A stretch of DNA of 9,733 bases from Alphaproteobacteria bacterium (GTDB lineage Bacteria; Pseudomonadota; Alphaproteobacteria; Rhizobiales; Rhizobiaceae). Under the pieces are notes generated by a model that made no database searches, was not told the origin of the DNA, and was given only the letters and a program-made list of their open reading frames with translations. Location: NCBI GenBank assembly GCA_030428345.1, contig JAUIBM010000065.1, positions 1 through 9,733 of the forward strand, written 5' to 3'. Shown one piece after another: positions 1-5,494 of this stretch. A program made the position numbers and the translations under genes. Position 1 is the first letter of the stretch; every line of letters begins with the position of its first letter.

Positions 1-1497
1 TGTGATAGCTCGGAATGCGGCCGGATCGGCGATCTCGCCGAATTCGCGGTAGTCGACGGAACCCGGTCCGACGATGAATGCGACCAGGTCGAAGCTGTCC
101 GCGGTCTCGAAGAAACGCCGGAGATTGATCCCCGCGCCGCCGGCGTGTGCGGCCGGCAGCAGTTTCTCGCCATTGAGCACCTGTTCGGCAAGACCGACTG
201 CAGCCAGCCAGGCCTCGATCCTCGGCCCGGTCACCGCCAGTCCCGGAAAAGGGCCCTTCTGCCCCGGATTGGGCAGCCATTCGCGGTCGTCATCCGTCTC
301 CGCCTGCGCCAGCCGCCAGGTCTGCCTGTTCAGACGCGCGACCTCCAGCAGGGCGAGCCGGCATTGCGCCAGGCGCTCGGGTTCCAGAACGCGCCACGAG
401 ATCGAATGAACAAAGCCGACCAAGTCGAAGATCGAGCGCGACAAGAAGAACTCGCTGTGTGAGATGCCGTCGCAATCGGTCGGCGCATGCCCTCCCAACT
501 GGCCTATCCTGTTGCAGACCTCGCCGATCTCCTGGCTGTATTCCCGCTTGTGGGCGAATTCGATCCGCCTGATCTGCCTCTCGATTTCCTGCTGGCGTCG
601 AAGCCTCGCCTCGAATGTCATCGTCTTGTCGACGGCGATTTCGGCGAGTTCGGTGCGGAGCGGGTCCAGTTGTTCGGAAAGCTGCGCATTTCCCTGTTTC
701 TTGCGCTCAAGAAGGCGTTCCAACTCGGCCCTGGCCCCGATCAGTTTCTCCGACCCCAGTTCGGCAAGCACTCTCCCGTAATGCGTCGACTGATTGCCGA
801 ACACTGCGTGGAACGAAGCGTCATAGGTAGGCTCATAGTCGAACGCCAACATGAAATCGGCAAAGGCCGACAGCAAATTGGCGTATCCGCGCAGCCAACT
901 GGCGTCCGCATTGTCGAAAGCAAAGAGCATGTGGGAATGCAGCGATTTTTCCGGCCGCGCACCGGGCAATATCCCCATACGAGCGCCGATGCGCTCGAAG
1001 TCCTGGATCGTCCCATCGGCGTTCGCGTCGAGTGCGACGCGCGCAAGGTCCAGTTCCAGCTTTGTCGGCCGTTCCCCGACCTCGGCCAGGACAGCCTCGG
1101 CGGCGCGCAAGCCCTTTTCGAACTTCGCCAGCATGAGGCGCGTCTTCTCGTAGCTCGCGGGCTCCGGGTCGGGGTTGGGCGGCGCCGGAATCCGGAATAC
1201 GGGGATCAGGCCGGACAGCCCGTCGCCGGGGCCGGAATTGCCGGCGCCAAGACGATAGAGATCCTGCTGGACCCCCTCGACCGCCGAGAAAAACAGCAGC
1301 GCGCCCAAGGCGAAGGTCGCATCCGCGTCGTCCGGGCCGTCGGCGACCCGGCGGGTCATCTCGGCGATCCCGGCATCGAGCCCGCCGCCCTCGGCGTAGA
1401 ACCGAAAGTCGGCGGCCGCCCCGGCGGCATTCGCAGATGCCGGCAAGCCGAATACGAGTCCTGCAAACAGGGATTTCACGATCAGGCGGCGAAACAT
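1..1497 (-). CDS. Exported protein of unknown function with EF-hand-like loop (partial, 3' end off window)
   Basis: An uninterrupted minus-strand frame runs from an ATG at 1497 to the left edge, giving 499 codons with no stop. The start is preceded by GGAGGA with a 6-base gap. Residues 1-24 look like a Sec signal peptide: a basic MFRR start, a hydrophobic stretch, then a likely AxA cleavage region (SANAAGAA). Residues 157-168 (DANADGTIQDFE) fit the calcium-binding EF-hand loop pattern, with D157, N159, D161, G162, I164 and E168 in place. Residues about 255-320 are rich in charged residues and probably helical or coiled coil. The composition suggests a periplasmic, mostly helical protein. I do not recognise the family and assign no function. 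It lies 82 bases downstream of the yiaA-type gene on the same strand, so it could be read with that operon, although a hairpin lies between them. The gene is real (strong ribosome site, consistent protein composition), but its role is unknown. Confidence 0.8.
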   Translation of the reverse strand, partial: MFRRLIVKSLFAGLVFGLPASANAAGAAADFRFYAEGGGLDAGIAEMTRRVADGPDDADATFALGALLFFSAVEGVQQDLYRLGAGNSGPGDGLSGLIPVFRIPAPPNPDPEPASYEKTRLMLAKFEKGLRAAEAVLAEVGERPTKLELDLARVALDANADGTIQDFERIGARMGILPGARPEKSLHSHMLFAFDNADASWLRGYANLLSAFADFMLAFDYEPTYDASFHAVFGNQSTHYGRVLAELGSEKLIGARAELERLLERKKQGNAQLSEQLDPLRTELAEIAVDKTMTFEARLRRQQEIERQIRRIEFAHKREYSQEIGEVCNRIGQLGGHAPTDCDGISHSEFFLSRSIFDLVGFVHSISWRVLEPERLAQCRLALLEVARLNRQTWRLAQAETDDDREWLPNPGQKGPFPGLAVTGPRIEAWLAAVGLAEQVLNGEKLLPAAHAGGAGINLRRFFETADSFDLVAFIVGPGSVDYREFGEIADPAAFRAIT

Positions 1498-1535
1498 CCA
1501 GCTTCCTCCATGCGTGTCCAACCATTGCGTTTCAA

Positions 1536-1558
1536 CCGGAGGCCGTCAGAGCCTCCGG
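1536..1558 (-). terminator. Hairpin after the pspA-yiaA operon, possible terminator
   Basis: A perfect 8-base stem (CCGGAGGC and GCCTCCGG) closes a 7-base loop, 21 bases downstream of the yiaA-type stop codon. On the minus strand it is followed by TTGAAACG, which is not a proper U-run. On the plus strand it is followed by a T-rich stretch. It may act as a terminator or as a stabilising 3' hairpin between this operon and the exported-protein gene. Confidence 0.45.
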
Positions 1559-1579
1559 CCTGCTTTTCGTTCTTTCCGC

Positions 1580-1852
1580 TCAATCGTGCTGGACGTAGTC
1601 GGCGAGGATCTTCTCGTTCTTGGCCGCTTCGATCATGGCGATACGGTCGGCCTGGCTGCGTTCCTCCATGCGGTATTTGACGAAGTTCACCAGCGATAGG
1701 GTGAGCAGAAGCACGCCCATGCCCCAATAGCCCTTGGTGGAAAGGTCGACCGGCGCGAGCCAGAGCGACAGGGCGAGCATGCCATAGGCGACGATGACGC
1801 CGAGCGCGTTGAAGCCGGTGTAGACTGCGGTGGAATTGCGTGACTCGTTCAT
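1580..1852 (-). CDS. YiaA/YiaB-type two-helix inner membrane protein
   Basis: This 90-residue protein has two predicted membrane helices, at about residues 13-33 and 42-59. They are joined by a short loop (LSTKGYWG) resembling the EKGYY-type turn of the yiaAB two-helix domain. A charged tail (about 60-90) is probably cytoplasmic. The ATG is preceded by AGGGAGA at a suitable distance. The gene follows pspA by 57 bases on the same strand and is probably co-transcribed. PspA/IM30 proteins are commonly paired with small membrane proteins in alphaproteobacteria. I infer that this one helps PspA engage or sense the inner membrane, perhaps in place of PspB/PspC, which do not appear in the window. 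The family's biochemical function is not established. Confidence 0.8.
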   Translation of the reverse strand: MNESRNSTAVYTGFNALGVIVAYGMLALSLWLAPVDLSTKGYWGMGVLLLTLSLVNFVKYRMEERSQADRIAMIEAAKNEKILADYVQHD

Positions 1853-1872
1853 GATGGTCTCCCTGAGGGGTT

Positions 1873-1887
1873 CGCCCTTGAAGGGCG
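1873..1887. other. Intercistronic hairpin between pspA and yiaA
   Basis: CGCCC-TTGAA-GGGCG forms a short, strong hairpin in the 57-base gap between the two genes. It could tune the relative expression of the second gene or mark an RNA processing site. No U-run follows on either strand. Confidence 0.3.
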
Positions 1888-1909
1888 TCGGGTTCGGTTG
1901 AGGTGAAGG

Positions 1910-2629
1910 TCAGGCCTGGTCGCCGGGCACGCCGGAGGATGCCGTTGCGGCAGGTGCGTCCGCCCTCAGGCGCGCCAGCACATCGGCGGGGCGCTTGCGC
2001 GCCGGCTTGCCGAAGCCGGCCTCGCTCAGGCGGGCGGCCGCGCCCGCCCCGTCCAGTTCGCCGTCGATCTCCTCCAGCACCGCCGCCTCCTCGAAGGGGT
2101 CGGACTGGCCGACCACGCGGGCGATCAGTTCCTCCGCCTCGGCGAAGGAGGTGGTCGCGCCGATGGAGCAGGAAATCCGCTTCTGGGCCGCGCGCTCGGC
2201 GACGATCGCCTCGGCCGCCTCCGCGCCCTGGCGCAGGCCGACAATGCGGCGATGCGCCTTTTCCACCGACAGGCGAATCTGGGCGATGCGCCGGGTCAGT
2301 GTGTCGAGGGTCTCGGTGCGCCGGTCGCGCTCCTCCTCCAGATCGGCGATCGCGGCCGCGCCGTCATGGGCCAGTTCGTCCCGGCCGGCATTCATCGCCG
2401 AGCGGGTGCGATTCTCCAGATCGCGAATCTGCGCCTGGAGGCGCTCCAGCGCTCGGCTCTCGTTGCGGTGGCGCATGATCAGCGAGGCGAGGGTGGTCTT
2501 GGCGATGGCGAGATTGGCTTGCGACTCGCGGATCTTCTGGTTGATGAGTTCGGTCGGGTAGCGGTCCTTGAGGCTCTCGCCGCTCTGGAAGACCGCCGCC
2601 CGCGCAAGGGTGGCAACTGTCCTGAACAT
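1910..2629 (-). CDS. PspA/IM30 family membrane-stress protein
   Basis: This 239-residue protein belongs to the PspA/IM30 (ESCRT-III-like) family, which lines damaged inner membranes and preserves the proton gradient. Residues 1-24 can form the membrane-binding amphipathic helix. Residues about 25-150 are long, charged, heptad-like helices typical of the family's coiled coil. Residues 160-190 (SFAEAEELIARVV, DPFEEAAVLEEID) form the usual acidic C-terminal helix. The tail (about 195-239) is rich in Ala, Pro and Arg and looks disordered. At 239 residues it is slightly longer than the roughly 220 typical of PspA. I chose the ATG at 2629 because AAGGA lies 8 bases upstream. An in-frame ATG at 2704 would add 25 atypical residues and would overlap the operator and the likely transcription start. 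No PspF-type sigma-54 activator or PspBC is seen; regulation is probably by the divergent TetR. Confidence 0.88.
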   Translation of the reverse strand: MFRTVATLARAAVFQSGESLKDRYPTELINQKIRESQANLAIAKTTLASLIMRHRNESRALERLQAQIRDLENRTRSAMNAGRDELAHDGAAAIADLEEERDRRTETLDTLTRRIAQIRLSVEKAHRRIVGLRQGAEAAEAIVAERAAQKRISCSIGATTSFAEAEELIARVVGQSDPFEEAAVLEEIDGELDGAGAAARLSEAGFGKPARKRPADVLARLRADAPAATASSGVPGDQA

Positions 2630-2690
2630 CGGATTTTCCTTCGGCTGCGCGCCCCGGCCGGATGGCGTCCGCCCCGGTTCGCGTTGGTTT

Positions 2691-2703
2691 TGAACATCGT
2701 TCA
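2691..2703. promoter_or_regulatory. Operator copy 1, TGAAC-N3-GTTCA
   Basis: TGAACATCGTTCA is a palindrome with perfect 5-base arms and a 3-base centre. It covers the predicted pspA transcription start. It has the same arms as two further copies in this divergent intergenic region, so it is likely bound by the adjacent TetR protein. Confidence 0.65.
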
Positions 2704-2710
2704 CAAACGC

Positions 2711-2738
2711 AATGTAGCATGTTTTGAACGGTGTTCAA
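2711..2738 (-). promoter_or_regulatory. Putative pspA promoter
   Basis: On the minus strand, TTGAAC (2738-2733) is separated by 16 bases from TACATT (2716-2711), a fair match to a housekeeping sigma-70 promoter. Transcription would start near 2704, on operator copy 1. The -35 box is half of operator copy 2, so repressor binding would block it directly. The assignment rests on position and consensus similarity only. Confidence 0.45.
2725..2737. promoter_or_regulatory. Operator copy 2, TGAAC-N3-GTTCA
   Basis: TGAACGGTGTTCA extends by one pair on each side to TTGAAC-N3-GTTCAA. Its centre is 34 bases from that of copy 1. It overlaps the proposed pspA -35 box. Confidence 0.65.
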
Positions 2739-2747
2739 GAACTTTTC

Positions 2748-2760
2748 TGAACATTGTTCA
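2748..2760. promoter_or_regulatory. Operator copy 3, TGAAC-N3-GTTCA
   Basis: TGAACATTGTTCA pairs six bases on each side of a single central base. Its centre is 23 bases from that of copy 2, about two helical turns. It overlaps a possible tetR -35 (TTGTTC at 2754-2759, 17 bases before TAAACC), so it could mediate autoregulation of the regulator. Confidence 0.65.
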
Positions 2761-2807
2761 CGATTGCCCGACATGGTAAACCTGCGGGCAATCGGAAAGG
2801 CGGATCG

Positions 2808-3458
2808 ATGACCCTGGAACATGAAGCGGTGCGTGAGCGCCTGCTGGCGGATTGCCGGTCGGCGCTCGCCGAGGGCGGGCTGGCCTCGGTGCGGGCGCGC
2901 GACCTGGCGTCGAAGGCCGGCGTCTCGGTCGGCACGATCTACAATCTGTTCGGCAATCTCGACGGATTGCTGCAGGCGGCGGGCTCGCGCATCCTCGCCG
3001 ATTTCGAGACGCTGGCGGCAAGACGCATCGAGGCGGGGATGCGGCGCCTCGACGCGGAAACCTTCGCCTCACAGGAGGCGGAACTGACCGCGCGCCTCCT
3101 GGTGCTCGCCGACACCTATCTGGACTATCTCGACCAGCACGAGACCGAATGGACGGCGATGATGAGCTTCAACCGGCAGCGGCAGGAGGGGCGCGCCGAC
3201 GACTGGTATCTTGCGCAGCAGCAGACCCTGTTCGACTGGATCGGCGGGCTGGTCGCCCGCATGGCGGTGGGCTCCAGCGCGGAGACGCGGCAACTGGCTG
3301 CGCGGGCGCTGTGGTCGAGCGTCCATGGCATCGTCTCGCTCAACTATCTGGGCCAGAGAAGCCAGGCGGCCCGGCTGCACAGTTGGCGGCAGATCGAATT
3401 GCTGGTGTCGTGCTTCGTGCGCGGCGCCAGCCTGCCGCCGCCTGCCACCTCATCCTGA
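2808..3458 (+). CDS. TetR/AcrR-family regulator, probable repressor of the pspA operon
   Basis: This is a 216-residue TetR-family protein. The N-terminal DNA-binding domain spans about residues 8-55, with the helix-turn-helix at about 28-47 (VRARDLASKAGVSVGTIYNL). The rest is an all-helical ligand and dimer domain, and ALWSSVHGIVSL (about 168-179) resembles the WHG-type TetR C-terminal domain. The ATG at 2808 has AAGG 7 bases upstream. A TTG at 2754 in the same frame would lie inside operator copy 3 and is rejected. It diverges from pspA with three identical-arm palindromes between them, which suggests autoregulation plus control of pspA-yiaA. The inducer is unknown. The last two codons and the stop lie inside the CATCCTGAGCCTGTCGAAGG repeat, so the C-terminus has been shaped by repeat insertion. 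Confidence 0.88.
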   Translation: MTLEHEAVRERLLADCRSALAEGGLASVRARDLASKAGVSVGTIYNLFGNLDGLLQAAGSRILADFETLAARRIEAGMRRLDAETFASQEAELTARLLVLADTYLDYLDQHETEWTAMMSFNRQRQEGRADDWYLAQQQTLFDWIGGLVARMAVGSSAETRQLAARALWSSVHGIVSLNYLGQRSQAARLHSWRQIELLVSCFVRGASLPPPATSS

Positions 3459-3534
3459 GCCTGTCGAAGGGCGAGGTGGAAGGCCGATGCGCCACGTTTT
3501 CGCACCCTCGTGGTTCGACGAGCTCACCATGAGG
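3448..3534. repeat. Imperfect inverted repeat, CCTGAGC..GTCGAA type
   Basis: Two 29-base arms (3448-3476 and 3506-3534) match in inverted orientation at 22 of 29 positions, with a 29-base centre. The arms share CCTCAT, TGAGC, GTCGAA and CGAGG blocks and differ in short blocks between them. I recognise sequences of this type (CATCCTGAGCCTGTCGAAGG paired with TTCGACGAGCTCACCATGAGG) as common intergenic repeats in alphaproteobacteria. The left arm overlaps the end of the upstream TetR gene. Confidence 0.7.
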
Positions 3535-3611
3535 GTGCAGGAGCGGCTCGCAAACCCGCGCGGCCCAGGAAACTTATCCCCGCGTGAAATTCCGAACTTA
3601 TCTTCGTTGCA

Positions 3612-3665
3612 CTGTTCCGGCACGCGGACGACGGAAGGCCACCGAAGCCTACCGCGCCGGGACAG
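3612..3665. repeat. Hairpin with 14-pair stem
   Basis: CTGTTCCGGC(AC)GCGG at 3612-3627 pairs with CCGCGCCGGGACAG at 3652-3665. The stem has one G-T wobble and a two-base AC bulge, and closes a 24-base loop. It is of similar size to the other foldbacks in the cluster. Confidence 0.55.
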
Positions 3666-3781
3666 CTGCGGAGCGGCTGGAAGCGGGTGTCGGACCCGGG
3701 AAAGGCCTGCAGGCTGTAATCGTGACCATGTCGCGGGGCCGAAAGGGCGCAAGGCGCCACAAGGCGTCCACGATCTCCGCC

Positions 3782-3844
3782 GCGGGGCATCCGATGGATG
3801 CCACATACAGGACTACCCTGAGAGGCAGCCATTGGATGCCCCGC
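3782..3844. repeat. Long near-perfect hairpin, 63 bases
   Basis: GCGGGGCATCC (3782-3792) pairs perfectly with GGATGCCCCGC (3834-3844). The stem continues inward through one G-T pair, ATGG with CCAT, one A-G mismatch, and TGCC with GGCA. The 21-base loop contains a further CAGG/CCTG pairing. No U-run follows, so it is not a typical terminator. It could be a structured RNA or a palindromic mobile repeat. Confidence 0.65.
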
Positions 3845-3859
3845 AGTCTGTAGTTTTGG

Positions 3860-3906
3860 GTTCAAACCTTGCGCTTCGGGCTTTGCCCTCAACGTGCGGT
3901 TTGAAC
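3860..3906. repeat. Hairpin module 1 of a covarying trio
   Basis: GTTCAAACC (3860-3868) pairs perfectly with GGTTTGAAC (3898-3906). The loop begins TTGCGC and ends CGTGC, and contains an inner GGGC-TTT-GCCC hairpin. The stem-edge motifs are shared with modules 2 and 3. Confidence 0.7.
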
Positions 3907-3916
3907 TTTTGTTCCG

Positions 3917-3952
3917 GTCCAAATCTTGCGCGTGAACACGTGCGATTTGGAC
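3917..3952. repeat. Hairpin module 2 of a covarying trio
   Basis: GTCCAAATC (3917-3925) pairs perfectly with GATTTGGAC (3944-3952). The shorter loop again starts TTGCGC and ends CGTGC, and it folds further (GCGCGTG with CACGTGC). Relative to module 1, two stem positions differ and both are compensated in the opposite arm. Confidence 0.7.
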
Positions 3953-3953
3953 A

Positions 3954-3998
3954 GGTTCGGATCGCACGTTGAGCGAAGCGAAGCGCAAGATCCGAACC
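3954..3998. repeat. Hairpin module 3, inverted copy
   Basis: GGTTCGGATC (3954-3963) pairs perfectly with GATCCGAACC (3989-3998). Read on the minus strand, its loop starts TTGCGC and ends CGTGC as in modules 1 and 2, so this copy is inverted. An outer 8-base match, TTGGGTTC (3856-3863) with GAACCCAA (3994-4001), lets modules 1 and 3 form one large foldback around module 2. Confidence 0.7.
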
Positions 3999-4089
3999 CA
4001 ACAGAAGCTCATTCATCCCACGGACGAAAATTTCGCCGCGTGAACGAAGAGGCGTGTTTTGTGAAAGGGCGAACCAACAAACCTCCCTC

Positions 4090-4122
4090 GTCCTCGGGCC
4101 GGCGCAGCCTTGACCCGAGGAC
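4090..4122. repeat. Hairpin with 9-base perfect stem
   Basis: GTCCTCGGG (4090-4098) and CCCGAGGAC (4114-4122) enclose a 15-base loop. It abuts the next inverted repeat directly. Confidence 0.6.
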
Positions 4123-4175
4123 CCATTCCGTTACCCCACCTAAAAGGCAGCGAACGCAGCGGCGCAACGGAATGG
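4123..4175. repeat. Inverted repeat CCATTCCGTT / AACGGAATGG
   Basis: Perfect 10-base arms at 4123-4132 and 4166-4175 flank a 33-base centre. It starts on the base after the preceding hairpin and ends on the base before the following one, so three foldbacks are butted end to end. Confidence 0.6.
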
Positions 4176-4240
4176 ATCGTCGGATAGGAGCGCGGCAAGC
4201 GAACGGCGAAGACCGTTCGCCGCGCGGATGGTCCGACGAT
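4176..4240. repeat. Nested hairpin
   Basis: The outer arms are ATCGTCGGA (4176-4184) and TCCGACGAT (4232-4240). Inside them GCGCG (4190-4194) can pair with CGCGC (4221-4225). Innermost, GCGAACGG (4199-4206) pairs with CCGTTCGC (4213-4220) around a 6-base loop. Confidence 0.6.
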
Positions 4241-4290
4241 GACGGACGATATGCTGGCACCGCGCCGCGCGGATGGCCCGACGATGACGG
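4218..4290. repeat. Direct repeat, two 28-base units 45 bases apart
   Basis: The unit at 4218-4245 recurs at 4263-4290 with a single T to C change. Both contain CGCCGCGCGGATGG followed by CCGACGATGACGG. The first copy overlaps the right arm of the nested hairpin, so the second looks like a partial duplication of that element. Confidence 0.65.
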
Positions 4291-4393
4291 GGAGAGGCGG
4301 GAGCCGGACCTGGCGGGTGGCGCGGCGGTGACGGAGGTGGGGAAAGCAGCCGATGCGATGCCGCACCCCCGCCCCGAACGCGCAGGCGCGCGG

Positions 4394-5338
4394 TCAGCCC
4401 AGCACATATTGCAGCAAGGCGAGCCACATCGTGATGGAAAGGATCGAGGCGGTGGTCGCGACCAGGATCGCGGAAGCCGAGAGCGCCACCGCCCGGTCGT
4501 ACAGGAGGGCGAAGATATAGCCGTTCATCCCCGGCGGCATGGCGGCGATGACCACGGCGGCGCGCACATAATCGGGCGCCAGGCCGAGGCCCCAATGAGC
4601 GATGCAGAAGGCGATCGACGGGTGGACGACCAGCGACAGCGTGGCGACCATGGCGCTCTCGGACAATTCGGCGCGCAGCGAATAGCGGGTGAAGGCAATC
4701 CCGAGCGCCACGAGCGCGACCGGAATCCCGGCATCGGCCAGCATGGAGATCGCGGCCATGAGGAATTCGGGCAGATGCAGGCCGGAAAGATTGACCGCCG
4801 CGCCGCTGAAAATGCCGATCATCAGCGGATTGGCGAGGATCGAGCGCGCGGCGGAGAAAAGGGCGACGCGCATGGGCCGCCCGTCGCGGCGCGAGAACTC
4901 CATGGTCAGCATGCCGATGGAATAGAGCATGGGCGCATGCAGCGACAGGATGCCGAAGGCGGGCGCGGCGACGCCGTCGCCCCAGGCGCGCGAGATGATG
5001 GGAATGCCCATCAGCAGCGAATTGGAGAACATGGCGCAGAAGCCGACCGCCACCGCTTCGCCCGGACGGCGCTTCCACACGATTCGCGCAAGCACGATGC
5101 CCAGCACGAAGGCGGCGAGCGCGCCGGAATAGAAAGCGAAGAACATGGCCGGCCGGAAGGCGGCGGAGAAGTCGAGCTGGATCATCGCGCGGAACAGCAG
5201 GGCGGGAATGGCCAGGCGAACGGCGAAGGCGCTGAGGTGATCGCCGATCTGCGGCTTCAGCCAGCCGGAGCGAATGCTGGCGTAGCCGGTCGCCAAAAGC
5301 ACGAAAACGGGCAATACGGTGGGCAGGATGGCGAGCAA
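4394..5338 (-). CDS. AEC (auxin efflux carrier) family permease
   Basis: This 314-residue integral membrane protein has about ten hydrophobic helices in two halves. That is typical of the AEC family, whose bacterial members export or exchange small organic acids and related compounds. Family-like motifs include NSLLMGIPI in the first half, and PPGMNGYIFALLYDRA near the C-terminus. The start is uncertain. TTG at 5338 gives MLAILPTVLPVFVLLATGY, which fits the family N-terminus and length, but its upstream GGA is weak. A TTG at 5401 would add 21 polar, unlikely residues. The gene diverges from the GNAT gene and ends at the edge of the repeat cluster. Substrate cannot be predicted. Confidence 0.85.
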   Translation of the reverse strand: MLAILPTVLPVFVLLATGYASIRSGWLKPQIGDHLSAFAVRLAIPALLFRAMIQLDFSAAFRPAMFFAFYSGALAAFVLGIVLARIVWKRRPGEAVAVGFCAMFSNSLLMGIPIISRAWGDGVAAPAFGILSLHAPMLYSIGMLTMEFSRRDGRPMRVALFSAARSILANPLMIGIFSGAAVNLSGLHLPEFLMAAISMLADAGIPVALVALGIAFTRYSLRAELSESAMVATLSLVVHPSIAFCIAHWGLGLAPDYVRAAVVIAAMPPGMNGYIFALLYDRAVALSASAILVATTASILSITMWLALLQYVLG

Positions 5339-5435
5339 GGCGGAGGTTCCGGCGGTTCTTCGCGAAAGGCTGCTTGTGAACCCGATGACGGCCGGGTGCA
5401 AGGCGGACGCATCGACGCGTTTGCCGCGCCGCTCA

Positions 5436-5465
5436 TTGACGGGCGGTTGCGCAATCGACTAGGCA
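5436..5465 (+). promoter_or_regulatory. Possible promoter of the GNAT gene
   Basis: TTGACG (5436-5441) is a good -35 match and is followed after 18 bases by a poor -10 (TAGGCA, 5460-5465). It would give a leader of about 23 bases before the chosen start. No clear minus-strand promoter for the permease was seen in the same gap. Confidence 0.25.
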
Positions 5466-5494
5466 GGGGCCGTCTCCAAATCCGGATGGTCGCC

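Larger units (their letters stand above)
3459..4393. other. Gene-free region packed with inverted repeats
   Basis: About 935 bases separate the TetR gene from the AEC permease, with no supportable gene. Every open frame here is short, has unlikely composition and crosses the repeats. The region holds a dense series of foldbacks of roughly 33-90 bases, listed individually. A further weak one is ATCGTG (3719-3724) with CACGAT (3769-3774). It looks like an accumulation of small palindromic elements rather than coding DNA. Confidence 0.7.

Noticed and set aside
487..1680. 397-codon plus-strand frame
   Set aside because: It is antisense to the exported-protein gene, which has a signal peptide, EF-hand loop and strong ribosome site. 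The plus-strand translation has no recognisable features and runs into the yiaA-type gene.
2630..2704. Longer pspA start at 2704
   Set aside because: It would add 25 atypical residues and place the start codon on an operator and predicted transcription start. The ATG at 2629 has a clear ribosome site and gives the expected N-terminal amphipathic helix.
2754..2807. Upstream TTG start for the TetR gene
   Set aside because: It lies inside operator copy 3 and lacks a ribosome site. The ATG at 2808 has AAGG at a good distance.
3524..4012. 162-codon minus-strand frame in the repeat region
   Set aside because: It passes through at least five hairpins, has no supported start or domain, and its composition is that of translated repeats.
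3448..4290. Possible CRISPR array
   Set aside because: The repeats differ from each other in sequence and length, some are inverted, spacing is irregular, and there are no cas genes.
3926..5494. Long plus-strand open frame leading in frame into the GNAT gene
   Set aside because: It is antisense to the well-supported AEC permease and crosses the hairpins. Its translation is low-complexity (Gly, Arg, Glu, His, Gln) and shows no domain. Only the part from 5495 is a real gene.
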